DNA of 50,124 nucleotides from a virus, in the IMG/VR virus record IMGVR_UViG_3300005581_000019, positions 1-50,124 of that record, one strand, 5' to 3'. Made by a program: the position numbers and the translations under genes. Positions 39,209 to 49,200 of this stretch are shown here, piece after piece. The notes below the pieces were generated by a model, which was not told the DNA's origin, searched no databases, and saw nothing but the letters and a program-made list of their open reading frames with translations. Numbering within the stretch: position 1 is the first letter of the stretch; each line of letters starts with the position of its first letter.

Positions 39209-40543
39209 TTATTTGCGGGTTTTGTCGAATCCAGTGGATGAGGTTTTCAGGGTTTTCTCGGCAGCGGATCTGACCTTGTCCGCTTTTGCGCTGATCGCTT
39301 CAGGTGACCCCGTGAGGTTTTTCGGGTCCTTGTAGAAATCAATCATGATTTGCTTGATCGCTGAGTTGGCCTTCTCTTCTTTTTCTTGCTGGAACCTTTG
39401 GCGGGCCAGCTGGGAATCCCCCTCGCGATCCCCGATCTGACTGTTCGTGTTGCTTGCGGCAAGATCTGCTTTTTTCCTTTCGCGTTCAAGCTCATCCTCT
39501 TTTTGGCGGGCACTAAAGTCCATCCAATCCTTGTCGATCCGGCCAACCAGCGGACGCATGTGCGCGTTCATCTCGGCCATCTTCACCTTGAACGCATCTT
39601 TGGTTGCCGGGTCTTTCATGTCCAAACGCTCCGATGCAATCTTAAGGAGATTGTCCGAAAGTGCCTTGCGGGTGGAGGTGGCTTGATAAAGGGACGCGTG
39701 AGCTTTCACGGCAGACTCAATCGCCTTGTCTTCAGGAGATCCTTCAGGAGCCACGTTGCGAGCGTTACCATATTGGATTTCAATCTCCTCTGGAGAAAGA
39801 TCATTACTTAGGTTCACTCCCTTGCCTTTGAGGCCGTTGATGATGGGTTGGATCTGGTCGATGATCTTCTTGTTGTATTTTTCAAGATTGGACGCCTTGC
39901 CCAATCCCTCAACCATCATGCCCATCTGCCTGACATCCGAAGCCATGTCGGGATCATTGCCGTAATGCTGGCCCCATCCAGCCAGCTGGACCGAGAGATC
40001 ATGATGGTCATCGCTGATTTGACCGGACAGCTGGTAAAGGTTGTTCACCGAGTTGGAATCGACATCATCTTGTAAAATCTTGTTCTGGCTCGAGAGGAGA
40101 CGTCCTGACGACAACGCGTTATCCATATTTAAACTAGCAAGCTCTTTCCTTTTAGGTTCATTGGCATCCCACTCGTCCATGGCGGTTGACTCCGCTTTCA
40201 TCTTCCTTGCTTTGTGCGTAGATTCCGAAGCGTTGGTCAGGGCGTCTGCCGCCTCCTTGATCCGCTTGTTGCCGGGATTGCGCATCTGAAGCTGGGCGAG
40301 CACCTTGGCGTTGCCCTCGTAGTCGTCAGGAGCAATCCCCATCTTCCTGTATTCCTCGTCGAACGCGTCAAACTGCTGGGATTCTTTCTCCTCCTTGGCC
40401 GCGTCTCGCTTCATCTTGTCAATCCCAAGCGCTCCAGATTCATTCCCTTGTCGCAACCTAATCAGGTTCTCTACCGCCATGCTTTCGGGCAGGACGTTAA
40501 AAGCGGAGACCGCTGTGTCGTAATCGGAGGAAGAGTAGGGCAT
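39209..40543 (-). CDS. Coiled-coil internal virion candidate (444 aa)
   Basis: 444 residues, almost wholly helical and highly charged (KRDAAKEEKESQQFDAFDEEY, EDELERERKKADLAASN), predicted long coiled coils. There is no signal peptide. It lies between the 543-aa protein and the giant protein, so it is probably a partner in the same internal or ejected structure (inference). It starts 7 nt downstream of a dyad repeat in the correct orientation. Confidence 0.65.
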   Translation of the reverse strand: MPYSSSDYDTAVSAFNVLPESMAVENLIRLRQGNESGALGIDKMKRDAAKEEKESQQFDAFDEEYRKMGIAPDDYEGNAKVLAQLQMRNPGNKRIKEAADALTNASESTHKARKMKAESTAMDEWDANEPKRKELASLNMDNALSSGRLLSSQNKILQDDVDSNSVNNLYQLSGQISDDHHDLSVQLAGWGQHYGNDPDMASDVRQMGMMVEGLGKASNLEKYNKKIIDQIQPIINGLKGKGVNLSNDLSPEEIEIQYGNARNVAPEGSPEDKAIESAVKAHASLYQATSTRKALSDNLLKIASERLDMKDPATKDAFKVKMAEMNAHMRPLVGRIDKDWMDFSARQKEDELERERKKADLAASNTNSQIGDREGDSQLARQRFQQEKEEKANSAIKQIMIDFYKDPKNLTGSPEAISAKADKVRSAAEKTLKTSSTGFDKTRK

Positions 40544-40550
40544 GGGCGTG

Positions 40551-40565
40551 TTTAGTCAGGCTAAA
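40551..40565 (-). repeat. 15-bp dyad repeat at leftward gene start (TTTAGCCTGACTAAA)
   Basis: An exact copy when read in the direction of the leftward genes, ending 7 nt before the ATG at 40543. On the + strand it reads TTTAGTCAGGCTAAA. Confidence 0.9.
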
Positions 40566-40569
40566 GTTA

Positions 40570-42201
40570 TCAGGCGTATCTCTGAAGGAAGTTGGATCGT
40601 TCACGGACTTCGTTGATCGGGGCTTGGTAGGCAGCGGCCCGCTGCTGGAGCTTGTTGTCTATGGAGGCTTGGTCGGGTGATCTTGCCTCTTTTTTAAGGG
40701 AATCGTTGGTTTTGCTTATGATACGATTTCCAGTAACACCAGTAGCCATGTCATCGTAAGTATGCTCTTTTGATCCATACTCAAGATTTTGAGCGACTCC
40801 GTCGAGGTAAGCGATCCTGCTTTTTCGAGATTCCTGTTCTTTGTCTGCAATCTCAATCTCAGTTTTCCTGTATTCAGCGGACTGTCTTGATGTTTCTTCC
40901 TTTTCGATTTGTTCTGGAGACTTGGCTGAAGGAGACTTGATCTTATCCGCCAAAGCCTTCATGGCGTTGATATTCTCATCGCCAAGACTGGGGAATTTTT
41001 CAGAAAAGCTTCTTCGGCTTTCCTCAAGACGTGATTTCTCCGCTTCTTCTGGGGTTGGCTCCTTAGCGGAAAGCGTCGGCATCCGGCTGTCCGTCTGCGG
41101 CTCCGCCAGCTGATCATTGGAGGCTTGATACAGGGGGTCGATGGAGTCGCCTTTGCCTGTGTTCTTCGACAAAGACGCAACACCTTTGTCAATCTGCTTG
41201 AGCATCTGATCCTTGGTTATTCCAAGGCTTTCCCCATAAGCATAAAGCTCGTCGTTTGGAGTTCCAGAAAGATGTTCTTCAGGGTTTTTTCGGTTTTTGT
41301 CCACTGGTGCGCGGCCAAGTTCGAGCAAATCTTTACCGAGCTTCTGTCTCTTGAAAACATTCGCCTGCTCTTCAATCGCGTTCTTGCGCTTCGTCTCCCA
41401 CTCCATTGGTGCTGGCTTGCCCTTTCCCGCCCCACCCTGTGCCACAGGAGGCGTCGTAGCGGGGACCGGGGCACCTTGTCCCACAGGCTCGCTCGGAGCG
41501 CTCACAAGGCCATTCTCGTCCGTCGTCGGAGGAGTAATCCTAGTCCCGCCCGCAGGCGCAGCTGGATAACCATCTACGCGAGTGCCAACCTCCCCAGTGG
41601 ATGCACCGTCGCGTTCGGGGATGTAGTTTAAATTTGAGCGAGGCTGGGCGCTGCCGGGACCGTATTTATCGGTGTTCGTAGCGCTTATGGACGGCTTTGC
41701 GTTTGAAGTTGGAGTATCAGCTTGTGATGTTCCCAGCTTTGAATTCCCTCCGTCAGCGGTGGACGTTCCAATTTTCGAATTCGTTCCACCATCAGCCGTA
41801 GCGACACCAACATTCTTGTTTACAGCGTCAGCCTGACCGGCAACCACATCGGCTGAATTCTGTTTGCCTTGGAGCCGTAGGCCCTCTTTCGTGAAGTTGT
41901 CCGCCGTTTGACTGTCTTGATTCCGGTTTTGTTCCGCGTCCCTTATTCCGCGACCGTTGATATATCCCGGCGTGTCTCTTCGATTTTGCTGCTCTTTGGC
42001 CGCCGCAATTCTCACGGATGCTGGCTGGCTGGAATCGCGCATCGTCTTCGACAGCATCCGGTCAGAAGCAGCCTGATCCATCCTGTCTGCTTTTGCCGCC
42101 CGCTCACCAGCGCTTGGGGCCGCCATGCTATACTTCCTGCTTCCCGTTGGCTTATCCAGCGAGGAGGTTCCGTTCATTCGTCTTCCGTCTCCGAGTCCCA
42201 T
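40570..42201 (-). CDS. Low-complexity virion-associated protein (543 aa)
   Basis: 543 residues. The first 130 are basic and Ala/Arg-rich. About 130-165 hold a triple short repeat of the type TADGG-NSK-(I/L)GTS. About 190-270 are Pro/Gly/Thr-rich (GGTRITPPTTDEN, PVPATTPPVAQGG). The C-terminal half is helical and charged (EEHLSGTPNDELYAYGESLG, EQIEKEETSRQSAEYRK). It is probably disordered in part. The position next to the coiled-coil and giant proteins suggests an internal virion or scaffold-like role. No family is recognised. The ATG follows a dyad repeat by 2 nt. Confidence 0.6.
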   Translation of the reverse strand: MGLGDGRRMNGTSSLDKPTGSRKYSMAAPSAGERAAKADRMDQAASDRMLSKTMRDSSQPASVRIAAAKEQQNRRDTPGYINGRGIRDAEQNRNQDSQTADNFTKEGLRLQGKQNSADVVAGQADAVNKNVGVATADGGTNSKIGTSTADGGNSKLGTSQADTPTSNAKPSISATNTDKYGPGSAQPRSNLNYIPERDGASTGEVGTRVDGYPAAPAGGTRITPPTTDENGLVSAPSEPVGQGAPVPATTPPVAQGGAGKGKPAPMEWETKRKNAIEEQANVFKRQKLGKDLLELGRAPVDKNRKNPEEHLSGTPNDELYAYGESLGITKDQMLKQIDKGVASLSKNTGKGDSIDPLYQASNDQLAEPQTDSRMPTLSAKEPTPEEAEKSRLEESRRSFSEKFPSLGDENINAMKALADKIKSPSAKSPEQIEKEETSRQSAEYRKTEIEIADKEQESRKSRIAYLDGVAQNLEYGSKEHTYDDMATGVTGNRIISKTNDSLKKEARSPDQASIDNKLQQRAAAYQAPINEVRERSNFLQRYA

Positions 42202-42203
42202 AT

Positions 42204-42218
42204 TTTAGTCAGGCTAAA
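42204..42218 (-). repeat. 15-bp dyad repeat at leftward gene start (TTTAGCCTGACTAAA)
   Basis: An exact copy in the leftward sense, ending 2 nt before the ATG at 42201 and 3 nt after the previous gene's stop. Confidence 0.9.
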
Positions 42219-42220
42219 GG

Positions 42221-42877
42221 TTAATTGAATTGGCGCGGCTTTCTCCGCAGGCTGGAATCCATCCCCAGATTGAACTTCTTGGGACCGTGCACCTGTCTCT
42301 CCGACAGCTTGATGAACTGGTCAAAGCTCTGCCAATGGCCCATCGCTTCGGCGTCGTTGCCGACCACCTCCGCGCACACGGCCCGGATGGCACATTTAAG
42401 CGCCCCGGAGCTCTCGACGGGGATGACGGAGTCCTCGCTCAACACAGGGGCTTCCAGCTTCATCAGGACGTAGTAAGGACCGCCCGTGGGAGCAAACCCC
42501 AGCGGCATCCGGTATTTGCGGACCAGAACCTCGTCCACCTCCACCGTCCCCATGTCCACCACCGACAGGTCGCCGCCGTTCACCCCGTTCTTGAACAGGA
42601 TGGTCTGGTCCATGATCGACCAGCCTCGCGACTGGTTCCTGAACCCCACCATCCCGTTGTAAGTTTGCTCGTTGAAATGGAGGAAGTATTCCACCAGATC
42701 GGCGTCGTAGATGAAATCCTCGTCTGCCAGCTCCACCTGCACCGTCGTCCCCGGCCAGCGGCCCATCTCATACACCCGGTCCACCGCCTCTTGGATCGCG
42801 TCCTCGATGCTGATGTCCGTGGTGACAAGAGAGCCAAAACGGACAGCAGCTTCGGAGAATGTCATGAGCTTCGCCAT
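42221..42877 (-). CDS. Possible head-tail connector or tail component (218 aa)
   Basis: 218 residues. The N-terminus MTFSEAAVRFGSLV and DAIQEAVDRVYEMGRWPGTTVQVEL resemble small connector or neck proteins in which an early helix carries 'A(V/I)xRxYxxGRWxG'. The middle is beta-rich with acidic and aromatic residues. This is pattern-based inference, not a proven family. It lies downstream of a terminator, so it heads a unit with its own promoter, which I could not locate with certainty in 42880-42935. Confidence 0.55.
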   Translation of the reverse strand: MAKLMTFSEAAVRFGSLVTTDISIEDAIQEAVDRVYEMGRWPGTTVQVELADEDFIYDADLVEYFLHFNEQTYNGMVGFRNQSRGWSIMDQTILFKNGVNGGDLSVVDMGTVEVDEVLVRKYRMPLGFAPTGGPYYVLMKLEAPVLSEDSVIPVESSGALKCAIRAVCAEVVGNDAEAMGHWQSFDQFIKLSERQVHGPKKFNLGMDSSLRRKPRQFN

Positions 42878-42931
42878 ATTTTTTGATTATGCTGATTGTA
42901 AGGAAAGATTCAAGAACCGATTCATGCAAAT

Positions 42932-42966
42932 AAAAGGAACCCGCCGCCTTGAAGACGACGGGTCCC
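42932..42966 (-). terminator. Intrinsic terminator (leftward)
   Basis: On the leftward strand GGACCCGTCG pairs with CGGCGGGTTCC around TCTTCAAGG and is followed by TTTTATTT. It ends transcription of the 199-aa gene and probably the upstream surface-protein genes. Confidence 0.7.
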
Positions 42967-42977
42967 GAAAAACCGAA

Positions 42978-43577
42978 TCACTCGTCGGTGACCTCGACGG
43001 CGCTGGCGGTGGTGACAACGGTCACAAAATAAGAACGGGTGATCACCCCGGTGTTGTCGTCAATGCTGGAACTGCGGGTGATCGTCAGTTTGGATGAACG
43101 GTCCCCGACAGCGAGACCGGTGTAGCGCCAGTAGAGCATCTCCATGATGCCGAAGACCACCTTGCGCCAGTCGCCCACGGTGGATGCGGTGGCCTCGGTG
43201 TCCGTCACTTCGTCGAGCAAGCCCATAACTTGGCAGGTGTTGGCGGCGGTCCCCCCAACAGTGATTGCCAGCGTGTCGCCGCCACGGGTGGCAGACAGGG
43301 TGATCGTGTCCGTGGTGGGTGTGGTTTTTACGTAGTAATCCGTAGACTCGGAAATCCCGGTCGGCAAAGCAGGGGTTGTCCCCGCCAATGAAAAGCGGAC
43401 CCGGTCCCCGACGATGAGCCCGTGATCGGCGGCGAACAGGAGGATGTCATCGGTCGCGCACGAAACCGTGGTGCCGGTAGTGGTTCCTGCTGCTGTGTTG
43501 GTTTTCAGGCTGATCGCGCTGGAGGCGAGGGAGTAGGATTTGCCGAAGAAGGCAAGCGGTGATTTGGAATAGGCCAT
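42978..43577 (-). CDS. Virion surface protein candidate with beta domain
   Basis: 199 residues. After a short N-terminal part, the region near 40-110 (DHGLIVGDRVRFSLAGT, ESTDYYVKTTPTTDTITLS) matches the 'HGLxxGDxVxFxxTG...YYVxxxxTxDTFTxS' beta module found in very many phage structural proteins. The C-terminal half is beta-rich. It is probably a tail or capsid-decoration component. The exact role is unknown. A terminator follows it. Confidence 0.7.
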   Translation of the reverse strand: MAYSKSPLAFFGKSYSLASSAISLKTNTAAGTTTGTTVSCATDDILLFAADHGLIVGDRVRFSLAGTTPALPTGISESTDYYVKTTPTTDTITLSATRGGDTLAITVGGTAANTCQVMGLLDEVTDTEATASTVGDWRKVVFGIMEMLYWRYTGLAVGDRSSKLTITRSSSIDDNTGVITRSYFVTVVTTASAVEVTDE

Positions 43578-43648
43578 GGTCGTATTTGGTTGTTGGTTGT
43601 TGGTTGGATGCGTGAGAGTTATAGGGTTTTAGTGGAGCTGAGACAAGC
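43578..43648. other. Short intergenic hairpin region
   Basis: On the leftward strand GAGCT...AGCTC (near 43636-43652) can form a 5-bp hairpin after the 634-aa gene. The remainder has a GTTGGTTGTTGGTTG repeat-like run just before the 199-aa gene. Confidence 0.35.
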
Positions 43649-45553
43649 TCATTCAGGCGTTAAGCGATAACCCACCACCTTCACCCCCGTGCCCGGAGCT
43701 GGGGTCGGTAAATTTGTGAAGGCCACCATCGGGATAGTGGCATCCGACCCTCTTGTTGGGACGGGCAGTTTGGTCCATGTTTGAGAAATAACCTTTGCCC
43801 CGGCTCCGGAAGCCGAATCGCACCGTACATAAAAGCCGCCACCTGCCCCATCATGTTTTCCGGAATAAGTTGTAGATATGTTGGTGTTGCTTGGAGTTGG
43901 AGTTGTACCGCCGGAGGGTTTATAAAAGTAGGGCTTATAGTCGCTGGGGGTCCAGTCAATTCCACCAGCAACCGCTTTGTATTTTGAGGCGACAGGTTCA
44001 AGGGGGTCGCTTGAGGTGTCTGAGTATTCCTCCATCACTTCAAGGCTAAATCTACCGCTTACACTCGTCGCTCCACAGCTGGGCTTCTCGCCATCGGCCT
44101 TGATCCCTAAGTTTGCCACGGTGGTCTTTACTCGGTAGGTAGACTCCGAAGTCTTAAACCCAGAATGCCCCCAAGTATTTCCTTCACGGTATCGGGTATA
44201 GGCTAGCGCCACGACATTGAATCCCGGGGTGCTTGAGACGATTCCATCTTTAACAACGACCCACTCCCACTTAATCACCGTGGTTCCGGGTGTGAGTCCG
44301 GGTTTTTCTACCGCAGTCCAGCGTTCAATCTTTGGAACGGAAACTTGCGCACCCATCATGCCATCCGGATTAGTAGCTGGAAATCTATACTTCACCTGCA
44401 AAGTAGACGAATCTGTTGTGACAGCCGTCCGACTAATAATGTCACGCCCCGTAAAATAATCAGTTGCCCGCACTTCAAGTGTGAGCCTCAACTTGGTGCC
44501 ATCAATGGATATGAAAACAACTTCATGGCCCCGCCCGTCGCCGTTGTAATATGGCGATGCGTGATTGCCAGCCAGCTTGGGGGCCTTATTGAGTACGGTG
44601 TCGTTGCCGAAAAGACCCCAATCATCCACGTATTTTTTATTATTCGGCACGCGGTTTGAAAGGACCGTATTCCAAGACCCGGTATTATACATTTCATACC
44701 CCGCGGACACATAGCCCGAGCCGCCGTATTCACCTTTTTTCATCAAGGCGGGGATTAACTGTTGGGTTTCAATCAAGACATGCACAGAGTATTTACCGTC
44801 CCAGAACTCGTATTCACTCTCGCCACTTGGGACGGTCTTTGAGAAATTTGGGTACGAGTCGCCATAACTATAATCACAAACGCAAACTGCGCCACCACTT
44901 TTGGTTGATTCAGTATGATATGCCATGGAGATTGCGGTATTCCCCACTTTGGAGTTCCCGCTCAAGGCGCTCCACGCGGAAAGAACCGGCACAAGATTCT
45001 CGGTGGTGACCGGCTCGCTAAGCCCGACGCTGTGGGTAAAACCAACTGTGCTGCCTTCTGTCTCTGGTGGTTCTGGAGGAATCCAAGTCTTGAATACGAC
45101 CGAAGATTCGGTCTGGGCGTGGGCCGTCCCGAATACATGATTACCCCCGCCGAGATAGCGGTAGTTATCCCCCGTATGGTTTTCCTTGATTTCTATTACT
45201 CCGTTTGATTTAACATTATAACTGTAGTTTTCATTATAGGTATAGTTCTTTACTACCCGTTCTAGGGAGCCATCATCCTGAATTTCCCACGACCATGCCT
45301 GCCAATCCGTCCGGCTCTTGGAATAAATATTTTCACCGCATATTACAGTTCTTATACCCGGTGTTTGTAGAGCGTTTGAGTACGTAAATTGGCTGAAATT
45401 GATTGCGCCTAAACCGAGTGCGGTAGCCCTCGTGGCGGGCAAGGACTGCCGTGTCTCCCCAAGAGTTAGCGGGTAAACGTAACCATACGAACTCCCCCCT
45501 CCATGGGTATACACCGGGACAACCAAGTCGTTGTGTGTAAGTTCGTAAAACAT
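43649..45553 (-). CDS. Tail fibre/receptor-binding candidate (634 aa)
   Basis: 634 residues, beta-rich, with many Tyr, Gly, Ser and Thr (KNYTYNENYSYNVKSN, YMMAGY-like patterns) and few charged helices. Codon use is clearly less GC-rich than the rest of the late block, as expected for a host-range gene that changes by exchange. No catalytic motif was identified. It sits between two other surface-type genes and shares one base with the gene upstream. Receptor binding is inference. Confidence 0.6.
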   Translation of the reverse strand: MFYELTHNDLVVPVYTHGGGSSYGYVYPLTLGETRQSLPATRATALGLGAINFSQFTYSNALQTPGIRTVICGENIYSKSRTDWQAWSWEIQDDGSLERVVKNYTYNENYSYNVKSNGVIEIKENHTGDNYRYLGGGNHVFGTAHAQTESSVVFKTWIPPEPPETEGSTVGFTHSVGLSEPVTTENLVPVLSAWSALSGNSKVGNTAISMAYHTESTKSGGAVCVCDYSYGDSYPNFSKTVPSGESEYEFWDGKYSVHVLIETQQLIPALMKKGEYGGSGYVSAGYEMYNTGSWNTVLSNRVPNNKKYVDDWGLFGNDTVLNKAPKLAGNHASPYYNGDGRGHEVVFISIDGTKLRLTLEVRATDYFTGRDIISRTAVTTDSSTLQVKYRFPATNPDGMMGAQVSVPKIERWTAVEKPGLTPGTTVIKWEWVVVKDGIVSSTPGFNVVALAYTRYREGNTWGHSGFKTSESTYRVKTTVANLGIKADGEKPSCGATSVSGRFSLEVMEEYSDTSSDPLEPVASKYKAVAGGIDWTPSDYKPYFYKPSGGTTPTPSNTNISTTYSGKHDGAGGGFYVRCDSASGAGAKVISQTWTKLPVPTRGSDATIPMVAFTNLPTPAPGTGVKVVGYRLTPE

Positions 45554-46269
45554 TAGACGCGGTGGTGGGACAATAATTTTGTGAGTATCACATCCCCGGC
45601 AGACCCACCAGCAATGTTTGAAACGTGCTCCGTCACCATAACACTGCCGTAATTCGGGTTGATATAAAACGATCCTTCGGTAGACACGTAAACCGAACCC
45701 AAACTGAACACATAAAATTCAGGTCGTTCACCACCCGCCATCCACTCTGGAGTCTCATGGGCATCCCAATTGGACGCTTGGAGTATCTTAAAGTTGGTTA
45801 CCGCAAGGGATTTCTTGGGCCCAAAAAAGACCTTAGCAAAAAAATAACTATTGCGACTCGTACCCAAGCCTACGTCAAAGTGTTCGTCCCAATTGTCCGC
45901 TATGGCGTTGTTAACGGTCCCCCATGTTACATAAATCCTTACTGTGTTTTTGGGGGATTCACCCGGATCAGGAATGTAGGCGGGGCGAGATGCTGTAAGC
46001 TCAAGGGGATTCTTCTTTTGACCCTTGCGGTCCGGAGTGAGGGTGATCTTGAGCTCGGTCTTGTTGCGGAGATACGGCTCCGGGGTCGCGTAGGCTCCGA
46101 TCTTGGCAGGGACATAGTTACTGCCTTGGCCGGGGCCGAAGAAAGAGTTGGGGTTGCGCGGACCAGTGTCCCACGGGTCGCGGGTAATCGGCGTGCCCCT
46201 GCTCCCGGTCCCTCTGCCCGCGCCAGCGGTAGCCGCATCATTCACCGTGCCTGTGTCCTTGAGTCCCAT
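45553..46269 (-). CDS. Virion surface protein candidate (238 aa)
   Basis: 238 residues. The first 45 are Gly/Arg/Thr-rich (AGAGRGTGSRGTPITRD), probably a linker; the rest is beta-rich with several aromatic residues (NSYFFAKVFFGPK, FYVFSLGSVYVSTEG). Like its neighbour it is AT-richer in its second half. It shares one base with each neighbouring gene, so translation is coupled. The function is unknown, probably tail-associated. Confidence 0.6.
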   Translation of the reverse strand: MGLKDTGTVNDAATAGAGRGTGSRGTPITRDPWDTGPRNPNSFFGPGQGSNYVPAKIGAYATPEPYLRNKTELKITLTPDRKGQKKNPLELTASRPAYIPDPGESPKNTVRIYVTWGTVNNAIADNWDEHFDVGLGTSRNSYFFAKVFFGPKKSLAVTNFKILQASNWDAHETPEWMAGGERPEFYVFSLGSVYVSTEGSFYINPNYGSVMVTEHVSNIAGGSAGDVILTKLLSHHRV

Positions 46270-49200
46270 CAGTCTTTATATTTGACTTGGATTTCCTTGA
46301 CCAGATAGCCGTCCTCAAACGGGTCGATCTGGATCGCGTAGTTCTGCCATCCTTTTGGTATTTCAGGAGGCTCGGTGGCTGGAATGTTTGTGAAAGTATT
46401 AGGGAGCTTTTGGAGCGAAACGTAGTCCGGGTCGTTGGTCCCGATGATGTCGACTAACGTCATTTGTCGGTGCAGGGTCTCGCCGATGGACACCTGATAC
46501 TGGATGCCGTCGTAGTCGATTCGCTTGGTCTTGAAGAGCAGTTGTTTGAATTTTTCCGCCTTAGCGGCGTCTCTGGTGAAATACTCCGTGATCTTGGCCG
46601 GGAACAGACCGCTGTAGCCTTCCTCGATGTCGGCGCGGATGCAGATCTTGTCGCGGACGGGGCCTTCGCTGTTCGGCTTGCGCTTGATCGGCTCACGGAG
46701 AATCGCTTTGAGCACGCTCGGCGTCTGCGCGTTGATCACCGAGTAGTAAATTACCGTTCTATTCGGCTCAACTTTTCGCACCGTTTTCTCAAACACCCGC
46801 TCCGTCCCTTGGGCGAACACCAGCCGGGTTTGGGAATTGGGTTCGGACGCTTCAGAACTCTTGGTAAAACTGGTGGTTTCGGTAACCGTGTAAGTAGGAG
46901 TGGTTTTTTTCGCCGACTGGAAAGATCTTTCAAGCGGCTTGACCGTCGGGGTCTCATTGAGGTAGACGCTGCCGCCGGGGCCGGAATAAACTTGGCGGCT
47001 TTTTCCGTTCGAGCCTGCACTAGAGCTTTTAGAGTAAGTCCCTTTCCATGTGATTGATCCCCACGAGTTGGCATCAATTTCCTCGGTGCTACCTTCAGGT
47101 TGTAGAGTAGCGTTCTCATTGAGGAACACCGTGGTGTCGCCGACACGGGCGACCTGACGTGATTTCTGCCCTCCGGAAGAGGTGGCGTAAGTCCCGTCCC
47201 ACGTGATTGACCCCCATGCGTTGGGGTCAATCTCCTTGGTGCCGCCGCTAACCTTGAGGGCGGCCGTTTCGTTGAAAAACACCTGCTCGACGCCGTTGCT
47301 CCACACTTGACGCGAGCGGGTGCCGCTGGTGGTTTTGGCGTAGGTCCCGTTCCACTCGATCTGGCCCCATTGCTGGGAATCCACATCCTTGCCGGTGCCG
47401 GAGGTGGTCGCCGTGGTTGTCGTGGTCTCATAAACCGTTGTCTGCCCGTCATTGTAAACGAGGTTGACTGATCCGCCGGAAGGCGCTTTGTCGCTGGTGG
47501 TGTAATCGGTGGTGCTTTTAATCGAGCCCCACTGCTGGGCGTTGGTCTCGATTCCTTTCAGCCCGGGCTTGGCTGTCGAGGTGACCTCGTTGATCTCGAA
47601 GACCTTCACGTCACCATCGTCGTAGATCTTGTTGGAAGCGCCTGTCTTGGTGTTGACGGTGTTGCTCGTGTCGTAGCGTTTGGCGGTCTTGATTGTGACG
47701 TATGGCTTCTCATCTTTCTCCTGACCAGCTTCGCCCGGCTTGGCCACGGCGGTGACTTCATTCACCTCGTAGACTTGGACCTTGCCGTCGTTAAAGACGA
47801 TATTGGCCGAGCCCGTTTTGGTCGCCACATCTGCGTTAGGTGAGTAGCGTTTCTTGGTCTCGATCTTTACGAACGGCTTCTCGTCCTTTTCGGTTCCAGC
47901 AGGGCCGGAGCGTGCGGTCGCGGTATCGACCTTTTTTTCATACACCGTGGTGGACCCGTCGTCGTAGATCTTGTTGGTGCTGCCGACCTCTCCCGTGCCA
48001 AGCGTTCCGGTGTTCTGGTATGTGGCCGTGGACGTGATCGAGACAAATGGCTTGGTCTGCTGCTCCACGCCCGCCGAGCCGAATCGCCCGGTGGATGTCA
48101 CCTCGCTGACTTCGTAGATCTGGGTGGCCCCGTCGTTGAAGACCACGTTGGCGCTGCCAGTGAGCGTGCTGATGTTAGCCGTGGTGCTGAACCGCTTGGC
48201 GGTTTTGATGGTGACGAACGGCTTGGTGTCCTTCTCCTCCCCGGAAGGACCGGGGCGGGCGGTGGCGATCTCCGCCGTGTTCTCGTAAATCTTGCTGCCG
48301 TTCGGAGCTTCATAGACCAGTTTGGCCGAACCGTTGCCGGAAGCCGGGACCACGGGCGCGGTGCCGGGGGTCATCTTAGAAGTGATCTTGACGAATGGCT
48401 TCTGCTCCACGGCCTCGTCCACCGATGAGGTGTTGAGGGTGAAGCTCTGGCTGACCACCGTCTCCTCGGCGCGGTCGGGCGTTTCCTTCTGGTAGCTCTT
48501 GGCGACTTCGTCACCGGACAGAGACGGCGTGATTGGAATCGCGCTTGCCGCAATCTTGCGGGTGGTCTTGGTCCGGGTCAGGTCCTTGCGGTAGCGCGGC
48601 GGCGGAGTGTCCGCGCCTTCCTTGCTGACCTCCTTGTTGATGGGGTCAGACCAGCCACCCTTGGCGGTCTTGGTCTGCTTGACGCTCTTGCCGTTGCCAA
48701 TGGGCTCGACCATGGAAGAGATGACGTTGAACCCTGAATCGGCGGGGGTGCCGTCATTTACCAGAACCTCAGACACCGACTTGGTGACAATCTCTCCATA
48801 CTCCTCGCCTTCGAGCGGGATGAGGTTTTCGGCAATCGTTTCGGTGATGGTCCGCTTCTCGTAGCGGTAGTCGTTGACCTTTTCGTGCTCGATGACGGTT
48901 TGTGGCGAGACGGGGCTGGCCGGATCTGGAATGTCGTCCACGTTTACCGCAGCCAACGCGACCTGCTCGGTGGTCACCGAGGTGACGGTCTGGCCGCGAT
49001 ATTTCTGCGGGGTCAGGTTGTCCGTGCCCTTGGACTTCTTCTGCTTGTTCGGCCAGCCGTCCACGGTTGCGTCCGACGTGTCGCGCTTCTTCGCGGTGGA
49101 GGTTTGGCGAACACTCTTGCCGTTGCCAATCGGGTCCACCGTGCTCTGGGAAACGTTCACGCTCTTGTCCGCGCTCGTTCCGTCCAGCACAAGGTCTTCC

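Noticed and set aside
42880-42935. A sigma-70-type promoter (TTGAAT and TACAAT on the leftward strand) before the 218-residue gene
   Set aside because: The spacing of the two boxes is wrong and the host promoter code is unknown.
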